Shown: positions 1-12,544 of the stretch, one piece after another
Layout: every line of letters starts with the position of its first letter
How positions within the stretch are numbered: position 1 is the stretch's first letter
NCBI GenBank assembly: GCA_964247055.1
Contig: OZ176052.1
Coordinates: 5,890,001 to 5,954,000, forward strand
Direction: 5' to 3'
Origin: Paragordius varius
Lineage: Eukaryota > Nematomorpha
Length of the DNA stretch: 64,000 nt
The notes under the pieces: generated by a model
The model's input: only the letters and a program-made list of their open reading frames with translations
The model's database searches: none
Told to the model about the DNA's origin: nothing
Made by a program: the position numbers and the translations under genes

Positions 1-3000
1 TAGGGAATCCAAAATATGTAGCATCTATATATGGTAAATATATTTACAGATATATTTTGTTTAAACGATAACTAAAAAGGTTACTTATCATTTTCATTTT
101 GATTGGTAACAGTATAATTTTATGAAATTTTATTCAATTAGATGGTACGATTTTTCTTAATGGTTTTTTAAAAAAAATTTTCAGATATCATATTAATAAA
201 AATATACTCAAATATATCATTTGTGGGATAGATCACATTTAATCGCTTTTTTGAAATCAACATTTTGGTTTCAATTGACCCTAACTAAAATTTAAACAAT
301 TGAGATTAAAAAGTAAATTTCCATTTTTTCAATGCCCACTAGGATTTACATTTGTATTTGCGCTAGAAATCCCCCGCCTATTTTTAATTAAGATCCTCTT
401 ACGAATCGAAAGTGATTTGTTAGTAAGGAGAACATTTATATAAATTTTAAAAATAGACCAAGATAAATATATTTATTGTGGCAACAAATGTCAATTCCCA
501 AATAAGTAAAATAAAAATACAATTATATCCGGTGGATAAAATATGTTTATTGATAAGTTAATGTAAAATAAACTATTATTATGATATTTAATGTTGTTGG
601 GCAAATCTTTTTTTTACTTACAGTTTAGAGGAAAAATTCTAATATTATTTTTTTAGATCCGATTTGTTTGACTCAGCTACAATGATACGCTGCACATTTT
701 TCAGAGGATATAAACACAAGATATGAAATAACCCGAGAGCTCTTGATCTTATTAATAGGGCATTTACTTGTTTTTTTATATGACTGGAATGCTTTTGAGC
801 TAAATTAAATTTAATAATTTATACATTTTAGAAGTTAGTTGTATGATGTTAAAATTTAATCTTACAGAAAATCATGATTATCATTTGTAATACTGTTTGT
901 CCTTTTTCAATTTCGCTGTATATAAATTAGCCATTTTTGAACGACGCACTTTGAAAACATATATATATTAATGGAATGAATAATTTTAAAGTTCTGAACT
1001 TCTTAAATTATTTTATTAATTTTATTTTTTCCCCTGTTTTAAAATATCTTATTACATATGTATTAAGATGACATGAAGAATGAATATTAATATCTCTACA
1101 TATATATTTCAGTGTTTTGATATCATGGCAGTTTTTTAATTTAACGATTTATTTGGTAGTTGGGACAAAAAACAAAATTAGAATTTTTATTTTTAAATTC
1201 AGAAAAAAGCTCGTGGTATATGTTGTATAAATTAATTTTTTTAGTATTGAATCAATTTTTTGATTTTCGAAAAAAATTCAAATAGTTCCATTACTATACT
1301 ATTAAAAGAAAAATCTTAAATATTAACAACGATATATATGTGGAATTTTCTGTAACTTTTTCTACTAAAATATATTCCTACATCATACTAATAGATTCTA
1401 AATTACTTGTGCTTTTTATATTCAGTTTTCATTTATTATTGGTATTTTTCGAGACTCAAAGTTTGTTTTAATTTAAAAATCAAGCGAAGAACTATTTAAG
1501 TTTTTTAAAAATTCACTATTCTAGACTCAATGTATTCTATAAAAAAAAATTAATTTAGAAAAGGCCAAAAAATATTTTCAAAAGAGTTTGGAATTTATTT
1601 TTCTTATCTCATGTTAAGCATATTTTGTTTAAAAATTAAATTAAAAAAACTAAAAATATTTTTGCAATTTTTTTAACATGTTTAACAAGAATATTTTTTT
1701 AGAATAATGATAATAAATTAAACAGGATCTATATTTAAAATTTTAAGTATCATTAATTTATTCCCTCCAAATAAATTTTGAAAATAATAAATAAAATTAG
1801 GATAGATTCACACATGTTGATTGTTAACCAAACCTTATGATTAAACCTAAATCTAAGGCCAATTAGCTACACAATTCTATATACATTAAATCTAGATGGT
1901 TTTCAAGTCAAGAATGGCAACCTTGCTAGTATTAACTGTGATTAAATTATTACATGGCGGTTTAAAGACTCTGAAAATAAAATTAGAACAGCTCCAAAAA
2001 TTTTCAAAACTAAGTTGGTCCATACAAAGTTGTAATTGGAAAAAGGTTGGTTTATAAAAATATTGTTCGTGAAGCGGTTGTAAAAAGGAACCGGCGCCTG
2101 ACTTCCCATAATTTATTAAATCATATTTTGTATGATGGAAAGGCACCCTTTGATAAAATTCCTTGAAGGCCATATAGCTTTCTAAAGACAAAAATATCAA
2201 ATTTTTAGGACTAAATCAAATGAGGAATAAAATTTTATATTTTTTATTATAAAATATAATAATTTATTTTGTTCTGCTAGATTTGTATTAAATTTAGCAT
2301 TTTATTGAAGGATAGTTTCAAAAGTTTGGCATATTTTATTTAGATTTTACGTTTATTTATTTTTTAAAAAAATGTCATTATTTATACAAAAAAATAAATT
2401 TTGTAGGCTTGTTTGGAAAAATAAAGGAATTATTTTTAGGGCACCAAAACTGTCTTGGTAATAAAAAAATCGAAATGCAAATAGTGTCTCACATTGTTGT
2501 TTTTGAACCAGGGTGGTTTTTGAAAACCGGTTTAATTTATTCATAAAAATAACCAGATTTCGATTACAGGTGGTTCGAGTTCAAACCCTGTAATAATTAC
2601 GTTTTGAACTTAGCAATATTTAGTTTTTATCATAAATCAGATATCACATTAATAGTTATAATTTGATATTAATTATTGCCAGATAGAATTCAGGGTAAAC
2701 ATCGATTCTAAAAATGAAATACCTATTTTTTATTACTTACCAAATTTAGACCCATCAAATTTCTTTTACTGTTGTTGGTATCTAGCAATAATTATAAAAA
2801 CAATCCATTTGCACTCACACTGTATATTGTGGACAATTTTAGTAACTAATGAGTTTTTACAAAACATACAGTCATATATCCTTTATTTTATCTAAATATA
2901 TTTTTTTTCGTTAAATGGGAAATATTTGGTAAAGAATGAAAAAAACAAAGCTCTATGGTAATTCTTATACTTTTTTTGATGAATATGATATTGTTAATAC

Positions 3001-3202
3001 CGAGCTCTTGTTTTTCCATTTTTACCGAATACCTATACCCATTTAACAAAAAAAATAAATTTTTAATAAAATAAAAGATACATAACTGTAATAAGCAGAT
3101 TGTACAATTTATCAACAAATATTATTTATTTGCGTACATATGTTTTAATTGGGTATACTCAAAAATGTGTAGCCTAAAGCATTTTAGAACATTAACTTCT
3201 AA
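1..3202. other. gene-free AT-rich stretch
   Basis: I see no supported gene here. The open frames on the minus strand (for example 1892-2200 and 2888-3118) are Phe/Ile/Asn-rich, resemble no family I know, and have no convincing splice partners. No terminal repeats or tandem arrays stand out by eye. Confidence 0.5.
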
Positions 3203-4256
3203 ATGGAAGATCAACACACATTAGATGGTTTGAAAAAATGTCCTTGGCCAACCTATATTAGTGGGCACACTGAACTCTATAGATATTTAAAAACACATCA
3301 GTAACGTAGTTATAAAATATAGGTTTTATAATGATCAAACTAACGAAAAAATGCATAAAGATAAAAAATTGGGTGAATTATTTTTAATATTTGGTAGTGG
3401 GCCTGATGCGGATTCAAAAGATCGATCCTACTGGTGTCCTGATGTTCGCGAAGCTATACCAGTTATAGAAAAAGTAATAATTAAATATGTTTTTAAAAGT
3501 TTAAAAAGTAATTTAATTACATTGGTAAATCAATAAAATTCTCGACTAATTTGTGATTCTACTTTTTATTTGAAAATCTCATTTACAATCGCAGTTAAGA
3601 TGATTTAACAAAGAGCCATATAAATTCCCTTTATGCATTTTTAAAAATGCAACTCCTTATTTACTCTTATTAAACCATTTACAATTTCTTTGTCAAAGAA
3701 TTAGAGCATTTAAATATTATTTAATAATGTTATGTGATACCCAATCTATGCTTTTAATATAGTTTTGATTTTTATATATATAGGTACCAGCCTAGACCAA
3801 ATATATGTTTTAGCAGTGGAATATTAGTTAATGATATATTTGTTAATATTAAATTTCTCATTTTCAGAATAATGATAATACAATAGTTTTGTTTCATTTC
3901 AAGCCTTGACGTAAGGGTAATCAGAATGACTCCCAAAAACTCTTTATAAATTTGTTTATAACTGTCTTTTTCTAAAATATTTATATGTCTATCTTTCTAC
4001 CATTGCTGAATAGGTTTATCATGAGATGGTAGCATCACCTCGTAATACTCACTTTTCGTGCGTTTACTGTTCGGTCGGGGAAAAGGGAGAATGGAAAAAT
4101 GTTGAAAATGCATTTAGAACCGATAAAGTTTTACCGTTAACAGCCATCCCAACCATATATCATTGGGGCACGGGTGATAAATTGGTTGATGAACAATGCA
4201 AATCAATACCCACTGTAAGACGCTTTTTTGAAAAACATCTACAACAACCAAAATAA
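3203..4256 (+). CDS. TXNDC17: thioredoxin domain-containing protein 17 (TRP14-like), three exons
   Basis: Exons 3203-3300, 3323-3473 and 4014-4256 join in phase into 163 codons. The start ATG is immediately preceded by an in-frame TAA. The product matches the TXNDC17/TRP14 family, a cytosolic thioredoxin-fold oxidoreductase of about 123 residues in vertebrates: an ELFLIFGSG strand, the SYWCPD active-site loop at residues 68-73, CVYCSVGEKGEWKN, the cis-proline segment LTAIPTIYHWGTGDKLV, and a C-terminal helix. The extra ~40 residues are N-terminal plus a lysine-rich loop (THQFYNDQTNEKMHKDKK). The oddity is the active site: the family has WCPDC, but here it is Cys71-Pro-Asp-Val74, so the second, resolving cysteine is missing. 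A dithiol disulfide-reductase cycle should therefore not work; a monothiol or binding role is inferred. Exons 1 and 2 are separated by a 22-nt intron. Family assignment is firm; function is uncertain. Confidence 0.9.
3301..3322 (+). other. 22-nt intron of TXNDC17
   Basis: The intron starts GTAACG and ends AATATAG. Reading through it in frame meets a stop (CAG then TAA), while removing it joins LKTHQ to FYNDQ in phase and restores the first helix of the thioredoxin fold. Vertebrate spliceosomal introns are almost never this short. Confidence 0.75.
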
Positions 4257-4380
4257 TCGCTCATTTTGTTTTTTTACACAAATTTTATGTCTTTAATTAC
4301 CAATATATACACTTCCTTTAAAGTTTATGCACCGTTTGTTTTACACTCATTTTCTTTTTAGAAATTTATTATAAAATATT

Positions 4381-4386
4381 AATAAA
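4381..4386 (+). promoter_or_regulatory. polyadenylation signal AATAAA of TXNDC17
   Basis: AATAAA lies about 125 bases after the TXNDC17 stop codon. AT-rich DNA produces this hexamer often by chance, so the assignment rests on position. Confidence 0.4.
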
Positions 4387-5599
4387 TATTTATGTTATTT
4401 GGCATTTGTAATATTTGTTATAAAGTGGGAAGATAAAAATTATTACTTTGTTTTTATATTACCTTGATTAATATTTATTAAGTATGAAATATTTATTTTT
4501 TGCCATTTTTTTTGTAATTATAGGCAGTAATTAATATTCTGTAAGGAAGGCGATATTATTTGAATTTTTAAGTATAATACTAGAGTTGGTAGTACTAAAA
4601 TATAAAATATCTGAATTTTTATTAACGAAAAAAATTAATGAAAACTTTTGCGATCGCTTAATTTTAAACAAGTTTAGTTGGACTTTAACCATTACAAATT
4701 ATATATTTATTATTATAAGCTAAAAATTGTAAATCTGTGACAAAAATAATGAATTATGTATTTTTTGACTCCCTTTCGCTACGTTAATTATTATTCAACA
4801 AAATCTTATGAATTTCGTTTTTTAAAGAACGGATACTTAAAACCAGGGATTATAAGAGTAATTAATACAGTTTGGTGTGTGTCTGTGGTTTTTAAAAAAA
4901 TTTTTGCAATATAAATTTATGTAATCATTTATGATATAATAAATTGGAAAAACTCAGATAATATATATAATATATAAATAAATATTCTATCCCACGAAAT
5001 GTCGTGAGAAAAAGCGTATTAAAATTTAAGTGATATTTTTTTAATATTTATTATTAAAAAATACGACAAAAAAACGCAATAAGGGAATGATATTTGTATT
5101 ATTATTGATAAATATCCATTTTATATTGTAATTTTCTTTCATGTTTTCTAGTTATTTTTTCAAAAAACTGTTACTTATACATTATTAATATTTTATGATT
5201 AATTTCTTATTTAGTATTTCTAGTGTCCAAAAAAGTTTTTTGAAACTACCATACTTATAATTTTAAAAATGTACATATATTAAATGTGTAACATGATGTT
5301 TGTCCTTTTTTGATATATCCAAATAATTTTGATAAAGATACGTAAAAATCACTTTTAAATTATAGTTATTATAAAATAATAATTTGAACTTTAAAGTGAG
5401 TAAAAAGATTATTAAGGCATTTTTTGATCTATTATTGATGGTAAATACATGATTGCTTTTTTAATAACGATAAAGTTTAAATTAAAAAAGTGATCAAATC
5501 AATATTTAAGTTTTGTTTTAACATTTTATTTTTCTCTTATTATGATTGTGAAAAACAATGTAATTTTTTAAGAAAAATCTACATATTTATAAAAAGGGA
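4387..5599. other. gene-free AT-rich stretch
   Basis: No gene or recognisable element seen. The short open frames lack any family resemblance. Confidence 0.5.
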
Positions 5600-5962
5600 A
5601 AGTGGTGGCTTTGTGATCTGTTTCCGGAAAACCGGTAGATCCATTCAAATCCAAACATCGAAAAAATATAATTTTTAATGAATGCCCGACAATAGCTTCG
5701 CTCTTTTTTGAAATAGGCCCCCAGTTCGGGCCCACCCCTTGTGAAAAACGGTTTTTTTGAAAACAGAAGTCCACAAAAATCGTGTCTTTGACACAATTTT
5801 CCGGAAAACGCGTCGAACCATTCAATTTCAAATATGATTTTTTGTACTTTTTTCGCCGAACATAGTCGGCTCGCTTTTTTAATTTAGGCCCTCTTTTTAC
5901 CCGCTCCCCCCGTAAAATACCATTTTTAAAAAAACAAAGTCCACAAAAATAATTTTTTAAAT
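5600..5962. repeat. two diverged tandem units of a ~185-bp repeat
   Basis: Unit one (about 5600-5789) and unit two (about 5790-5962) share the order TTCCGGAAAACSNGT, CATTCAAWTTCAAA, a TCGCYCTTTTTT block, TAGGCCC, and AAGTCCACAAAAAT. This region is much richer in G+C than its surroundings (CCCCCAGTTCGGGCCCACCC). It may be part of a dispersed element or an eroded satellite; I see no coding capacity. A third copy lies at 6099-6245. Confidence 0.6.
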
Positions 5963-6098
5963 CTATTTTACGCCCAAGATATGAGACCGTAAAAACTCAA
6001 TAAAGATTCCACGTATTCGCTATTAAGGCAAAAATTTTAGTCAAGCGTTTCTTTATAGCTGCTGGGTAAGGAGCTACCCGCTAAAAAATGATCCGTCA

Positions 6099-6245
6099 TG
6101 TGGCTTTGTGATCTGTTTCCGGAAAACCGGTAGACCCATTCAAATTCAAATATCGAAAAAATATAATTAGTAATGAATGCCCCGACAATAGCTTCACCCT
6201 TTTTTTGAATTAGGCCCCCAGTTCGGGCCCAAAATTCATCTGCCC
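6099..6245. repeat. third copy of the 5.6-kb repeat unit
   Basis: The stretch from GTGGCTTTGTGATCTG through CCCCCAGTTCGGGCCC is nearly identical to 5606-5732, in the same orientation, after a spacer of about 140 bp. Identity is much higher than between the two units at 5600-5962, so this is a recent duplication or gene conversion of unit one. Confidence 0.65.
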
Positions 6246-6617
6246 TTGATTTTACTCGTGATTGGAATGTCCGTGCAGCACATGTAACATAAGATAATAA
6301 TTTCAAAACAAGAGACAGATTAAATATTTTTAATTCCCAAATGTTAATCTTTTACAGGGTTATAAGGCACAGTAGTAAAAATATCCCAATAGGAAATTAT
6401 TCTGACAAAAAGATGTATCATGTTCTACCAGAGCTTAAGGTTTAGTGGCCTACAAGTCAGTTATAAAATTTTAACTATCGAATCGTGAATTTAACGCACA
6501 TTATGTTAAATCCAATTATTTTAGCAGAAGTTAAACTCCTCAAACGAAGTATTATCGTAATTAAATAATATAAAAAACAATTTTAGCATTAAAAATATCC
6601 AATATCTAAAACCGGTT

Positions 6618-6823
6618 CAAGGGTTTCTAACATGCGGCCTACGAGATAGTATGTAAGGCTCGCGAAAATTTGGAAATTACCAATATCCAAAATTTAATAA
6701 TTCAAATATATTAAAATCCAATGTCTTCGTATTTATAACAGTCTTTAAATAAAAATAATTTTTATAAATGCCCTTATTTTTTCGAATGGGGCCGCAAAGC
6801 CATTTGTGTTGCTAACCCCCTTG
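6618..6823. mobile_element. hAT-type MITE, degenerate copy
   Basis: Begins CAAGGGTTTCTAACATGCGG and ends CATTTGTGTTGCTAACCCCC plus TTG. These are diverged forms of the CAGGGGTG terminal inverted repeats and GGGCCGC subterminal blocks shared with copies at 14067, 15703, 19315 and 28647. Length is 206 bp. No clear 8-bp target duplication remains. It is non-coding and would need a transposase supplied by another hAT element. Confidence 0.6.
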
Positions 6824-7848
6824 AGCCTAAATAATATAAACCCAAAAAGCCGTTAAAAAAATTTATTTAAAAAGGCCAGATAATAACAGTTTTTAAAAAC
6901 TTATACTTTGTTATTAATAAAAATTAAGCCGAATTTTGCCAAAGCATCTTTTAAAGAATGCTGCAAACAGTTGAAAATAAAAGTTTTAAGTTTATACTTT
7001 ACTGTTCAAGGTGTGAAGATTAAAATTTTAATAAAATATTCAATAAATAATTCGTTCGGCTTTCATTGAATTTTATATTTTTTAAAAACAGAATTATGAT
7101 ATATTTAGTGCCCTCAAAACAAGTAAATTTTTTTAAATTAAAAATAAGTGTTTTTATACCGTTTCATGCTGCAAGATACGTAAATTTTAATTTGTCAATA
7201 ATTTATTTTGTTGTTCAATTGATGTCCGGTTTGAAAAGCATCAAAAAACGGGTTGAGTTTTTTATTGATATATCAACACCCTTATAACAGACATTAGTTA
7301 TAATGCTATTGCACTTGGCATTCAAATATGATAGATTTATTTTTTTGTTACAAAAAACATGTGATGATGATTTGAGAATTTATATTAAATATATAGATAT
7401 TTTGTTGCAATTGAAATTTTGTGTTTGTATATAAATACGGTTAATATACATTGAAGAATGCGATTAAACTGTACAACATCTAAAGGGATTGGATTAGCGG
7501 TATAGTAAATTATATAAAAAATAGGGATATTAAAATTAAATAGTATATATTGTTACATAAATAGCGTAATCTATAGTTAAATTTTTTATTGTTATCGAAT
7601 AAGTTAAAAACATTATAAAAACTAAATTGAGAAAGTGTATGAGTTTAAAAATCTATTGTACGTTATTTACGAATAAAAAATAGATAACATTTACATTTTT
7701 ATATATGATGACATGCAAGTTAAAAATATTTTATATATAATTAAATTGAACTAAAATATGTGCTAACATTAATTATAATCAGTAATACATTTTTTTACAA
7801 AGAACAAACGCCAGAACTAAAAACCCACATTAATTAGATAGTGTATCA
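6824..7848. other. gene-free stretch downstream of NIPBL
   Basis: Intergenic DNA between the MITE and the probable 3' end of NIPBL. The plus-strand open frame at 7066-7287 is Phe/Ile/Asn-rich and resembles no known family. Confidence 0.5.
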
Positions 7849-7854
7849 TTTATT
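7849..7854 (-). promoter_or_regulatory. polyadenylation signal of NIPBL
   Basis: TTTATT on the plus strand is AATAAA on the minus strand, 82 bases beyond the NIPBL stop codon. Plausible by position only. Confidence 0.4.
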
Positions 7855-7935
7855 TGTGATATATCCCTAGGTTTATATTCAAATTCAACAGTCTTTCCCC
7901 CTTATATGGCAAAATACATTTGAATTTTAACTATA

Positions 7936-10900
7936 CTATTGTTTAGAGTGATCAGCAGAAGTGGATGCGTTGGAATTCCCTCCTAAACCATATATATTCT
8001 CATACAGGTTATATGAGTATGCTCCACCAACTGTCCCACTTTGATTCGTAATATTTAGAGTTGGAACATTGTTTCGATGATTATTTGGAATAAGGTTGTG
8101 GACGATATTTCCGCTATTTATAAAAGGGTTTTGAGTGCTGGAATTCATTACAACATTATAATTGTTATTTAAATTTGCGCCATGTTGAATGTGCGGTTGT
8201 TGGTTTAATTGTTGCACCGAAGGAATTATCAAGGGTATATTGTGGTGTTGTTGCATATTTATAATATTATTTGGTTGATTTGAATTTTGAATCAATCCAT
8301 AATTGTGAGAAACACTGTTAGTATGGGGTGATATTAAATTTTCTATATTGTACATGTGATTAATAAGAGTGCCTGGCTGAGTGTGTTGCGTATGCGTTAA
8401 ATCAATCGCTTGTTGGTTAAAAGTAGGAGCTGGTATTTTGTGTGATTTTAAATTGGGTAAATTTGGCATGCCAAAATTAGTTGGTATGTTATTACTTATA
8501 TTATGATTATTATTTATATTATTGATATTGCTATTTACAACATTATAATGGTTTGAGATCATAGGGTGTTGGTTAATAGCTATATTGCTATTAATTTGAT
8601 GTAATTTAGGTGGCGGCAAGCCACCTTCAAATTGGTCATTAATATTATTATTATTATGAAACATGGTGCTCGTTTGGTGACTCTGTGGATTATTAACAAA
8701 TTTATTTCCTAATTTTGCATTGTTTAGGTTAGATGAATGAGTTTGAGACATATTAATATTAGATGCAGGTATATTAAAAAAGGGTAAATTAGTTAAATGA
8801 TATGGGTGATGGTTTGATGACTGATTACTTGATTGATCTATAACACATAATGTATATTAAACTAAATAATATTTTATATTTATTTTTTTATCCTTAAAAA
8901 AGCAAATTTGGGTCAGATTTATCTATGCACTTGAAATCATTATAATTTCTTTAGATTAAATTATAAATAAAGGCAGACATTGAAAACCGAAAAAATGCGT
9001 AATTTCCCGAACTCGGAAATATACAAATACAAATTGTACGTTCATTAACTTACCTAATGTTTTATGAGAACTTCTTTCACCACTTAATGGGGTAGTTTGA
9101 TTCATGTTATTTGTACTACCAAAATTAATTTCAAATATATTCAAATTGGTAGCCGTTGTATGAGATTGATTCCCTAAAAAGTCAGGAGGATGATGAGATT
9201 TTTCAGGCGTATTCGTAAACGATTTGTGTTTTTGGGAAGTTTTGAACAAATTTCTACTTGGATTATTAGCTGCCTTAGCATTTTGCTGATTTTGATAATG
9301 AACCATTGGACTCGATAAAGATGATGGTTTCGAAACCTTGATGTGGACTTTAGGAATGGTGTTGGATAAACCAGGCTAAGTTTATATACGAATTTTATAT
9401 AATTCTGCAAAAAATATGGAGCTAATTATATTTAATTTATTGAAGTTACTAAAATCTACCGAATTCTCTGTCACAGGTTGAATAACGTATGAAACATCCT
9501 CCGATAATTGTTTGGCTATATAATAACATAATGTAAAAATTATTATACACTGAAATAAAATTAAATGAATCAGTTTACAATTTCAAAAAAGTATTATTTT
9601 AAAATATTTTTTTGCAGATATTTTGAATTACATTTTTTTATTTTTTGGCTCATTTTGTGAAAAATGACTTTTTTAATATTAAGTAAAACATAACTGTTTT
9701 TTCCCTTGTTAACTTGATTAGAGTTTGTTAATATATTCAAAAGCGTTTTGTATTAGACCATATAAAATGAGAATTTGTATAATATTCACGGACAAGAAAT
9801 TATTTTCGTATTTTAATGCTAACGTATAATGGTAATATTACTTAATTAAAAAATTATGACTTATTTTCATATTTTTATGTGCGGTCCCGCTTTTTTACAA
9901 ATATAATGTTGATCAAATATTTTATTTGTATAAGATACATTTTCTTGGTTTCTGATGATGAGGGTTAAGAAATCGTGCTTCTCGGTTAGCTTTCAGATTT
10001 TTTATGTCTTCATCCTCTTCGTCATCATCGTTCGGGTCAAGTTTTAACATCATTTCTTTGAACTATAGATCATAAAAAATACTTGCAACAATTTCTAAAT
10101 AAAATACTGATTTTAAAATGTATTATATTATAAATATCGTTAATATCAAACAATTTAGTATGGTTTTAGTTGGTTATTGATTTATTAGTCGTTTAGTGTT
10201 CATATCCTTAATGTTTTTTAATTAATATATTCTCGTCTATAAAAACGAAATTAAAAACAAAACCTGTACAAGATGATATTTACCTCCAAATATTGTTTTA
10301 TGAGATTTAATTTATCTTGCATGTTGTATGTGGAAGTTGAAATATCACGATTAGAGCCCAGAGATATTTGTCTCCTTAAATAATCCAACGTGGATTGCGG
10401 ATTAAATGTAACTAAGGATCTACGAGTGTTGTTGGCTAATGGTTTGTCAAAAACTTTATTGTTTTCAAGGGGTGAATAATTTGACACTTTGCTAAATAAA
10501 TAAAGCATTTGGAATTAAAGAACAAAAATAAAACATTAAGCAAGATAAATACATTCAATCAAACCATTATTATTAGACTATGGACAATAGCACATATTTT
10601 TACTACGGCAACTTTAAAAAAAATATATACATTAAATTGGATCAGGTTTAATAGTGATATGATATGGCTTTAAATTTTGTTAATAAAATTTTTTTTGGAA
10701 TTACTTATCAGAAAGGTTATATAGGCTCTTAAGAAAGCCCCTAAGATACAGTAACAGAAAATATCCCTGAGACGCGACACAACACTCATGTAGCGCAAAT
10801 GGTTGATCTGGTACCATATCTACAATGTATATATAAATAGTGTGTATTTTATGGATAACAATAAAAATTTTTTGAAACAATTATGATAAAAACATATTAA

Positions 10901-12544
10901 TTAAAAATAAATTAAGTTTTACTTAGCAATTTATCAATATCATCGTCATCTTCATAAATATCAGAATCATGATTTTTGGTTGCACGAGTATCTTTCCCAA
11001 AACACTATTATAAAAAATAGTCTAAAAAATGTGAAAAATTTTATATGTAACACTGAGATACAAAATTTATATCCTCTTTAATTGGATTGGAATTTATATG
11101 ATGATATAGGAAATTTTACCAGGCTTTAAATAAAAAGAACTCATTTTCAAAAATTCAGACAATATCAATTACACACCAACATAAAAACTTATTATTATCC
11201 ATAAATATACCTCAGCAAAAGCTTGAAGAATGTTAGACCCAGTCACACTTGTCATAATTTCCATTTGGTGAAGAACAAACAAAGGTTCTTCTTGAATTTG
11301 ATAAGGGAAATAAGCTAAATTGTCAGCCATGTAAAGGAGTTCCTCCAAATCAGTTTTCTTCAATTAAACAACAATAATAATATTAAATATGATAATAAAA
11401 GGCTTACGCATTTTACATAATTATGTTGAGTTTTATCGGTCATTAATAGAAATTAAACCAAAACTTAAAACATATGTTATGTCCTTAAAATTAATAAGAA
11501 ATAATAAGGTATAATTAAAATTTATATAAAAAACATTTAGTATGAAATGTAAAATGATATAAAATCTTGAAAAATTGCCATAAATATATTTTGAAACTTT
11601 TAAAACCAATTTGAACAATTTAATTGCTTTTGTTTGATTAAAATTAACTTATATATTTTACGTTTGTGATAATAATGACTGCTTATGACCATAAATTGCA
11701 TACAAAGTAATCGGACCGGTTACTATTTTTAGGCCCGTCAAAACTTTTTTAAACCCGCTAATTAATTAGATGATGTGAAATTTTTTTATTTATAATTCAT
11801 ACCGATTGTTCATCAAACAATTTGAGGAGAGAATCAATAAAAAATCTTCGTTGTGACTTAGAATTCCGCAGCAAAGTATACAAAAAACCAATAGATGATA
11901 TAGGTGAGGACGGCATCAAATTTTGAACTTGATTCGTCGATGAAGGTGTTAAAGTATTGGCATTAACCGTAGTAGTTGAGCCATTTCCTAAAATTATTTA
12001 TATAGAGGAATATATAATGTGTATGGAGGAGCCCAGACTTTCTAATTTTCCACCTCATAATGAGCTTGCTATTTTAATAAAATTAAATACACTTTGACCA
12101 TTTTTAAATAAAAACCAAGTTTTTAAGTATACTCGTTTGAAGCCAAGTGTACTTTCCTATAAACTTATTGCTTGGTTAATATTTTGAAATTCTAATAACA
12201 AGTCAAAAACCATTTTAAATAATTAAATTTAATAATTACTGTAAACCTCTCCAAGTTATTTTTTTCACTTTTTACTATTATTAGCCAATAAAAATTCTCT
12301 TTGCTGCATATGCTATTTGGCAATAATTAATAACCTTCTAGCAATGTATATCATACTATATTAAACAAAAATTTTAACCAGATAAATTGAGAGCGTCTTT
12401 AGTAGGTTGAAAAAAGCCCCGGACAAACATATCATTAATTAAATTTCCATCTGATTTATCAGGCGTTTTTGGATGCGTTGACACGGGTGGTAGTAAAACC
12501 TTTTGCAATTCATAAGATTTTCTAGCACCCATCAAAGCTTTCAT
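7936..12544 (-). CDS. NIPBL: NIPBL exons 41-50: C-terminal HEAT region and Asn-rich tail
   Basis: Exons: 12379-12544, 11803-11987, 11211-11357, 10923-11004, 10705-10819, 10284-10491, 9939-10062, 9460-9515, 9054-9375, 7936-8837. Conserved blocks are RRFFIDSLLKLFDEQS, DNLAYFPYQIQEEPLF, FALHECCVASQGYFLLLYLR, YSPLENNKVFDKP, NPQSTLDYLRR and IKQYLEFKEMMLKLDPNDDD, each with a clear vertebrate counterpart. After the acidic stretch, exons 48-50 encode about 410 residues rich in Asn, His, Gln and Ser with no resemblance to vertebrate tails. The last intron (8838-9053) has a GTAAGT donor and a TTATAG acceptor. Confidence 0.9.

Noticed and set aside
2563-2592. tRNA-like B-box (GGTTCGAGTTC)
   Set aside because: No matching A-box, anticodon arm or acceptor stem could be drawn around it, and the T-arm does not pair properly.
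5568-6306. Minus-strand open frames sharing GFEWIYRFSGNRSQSH-type text
   Set aside because: The shared peptide text comes from the duplicated nucleotide repeat at 5600-6245. The frames are short, not spliced to anything and resemble no protein family.
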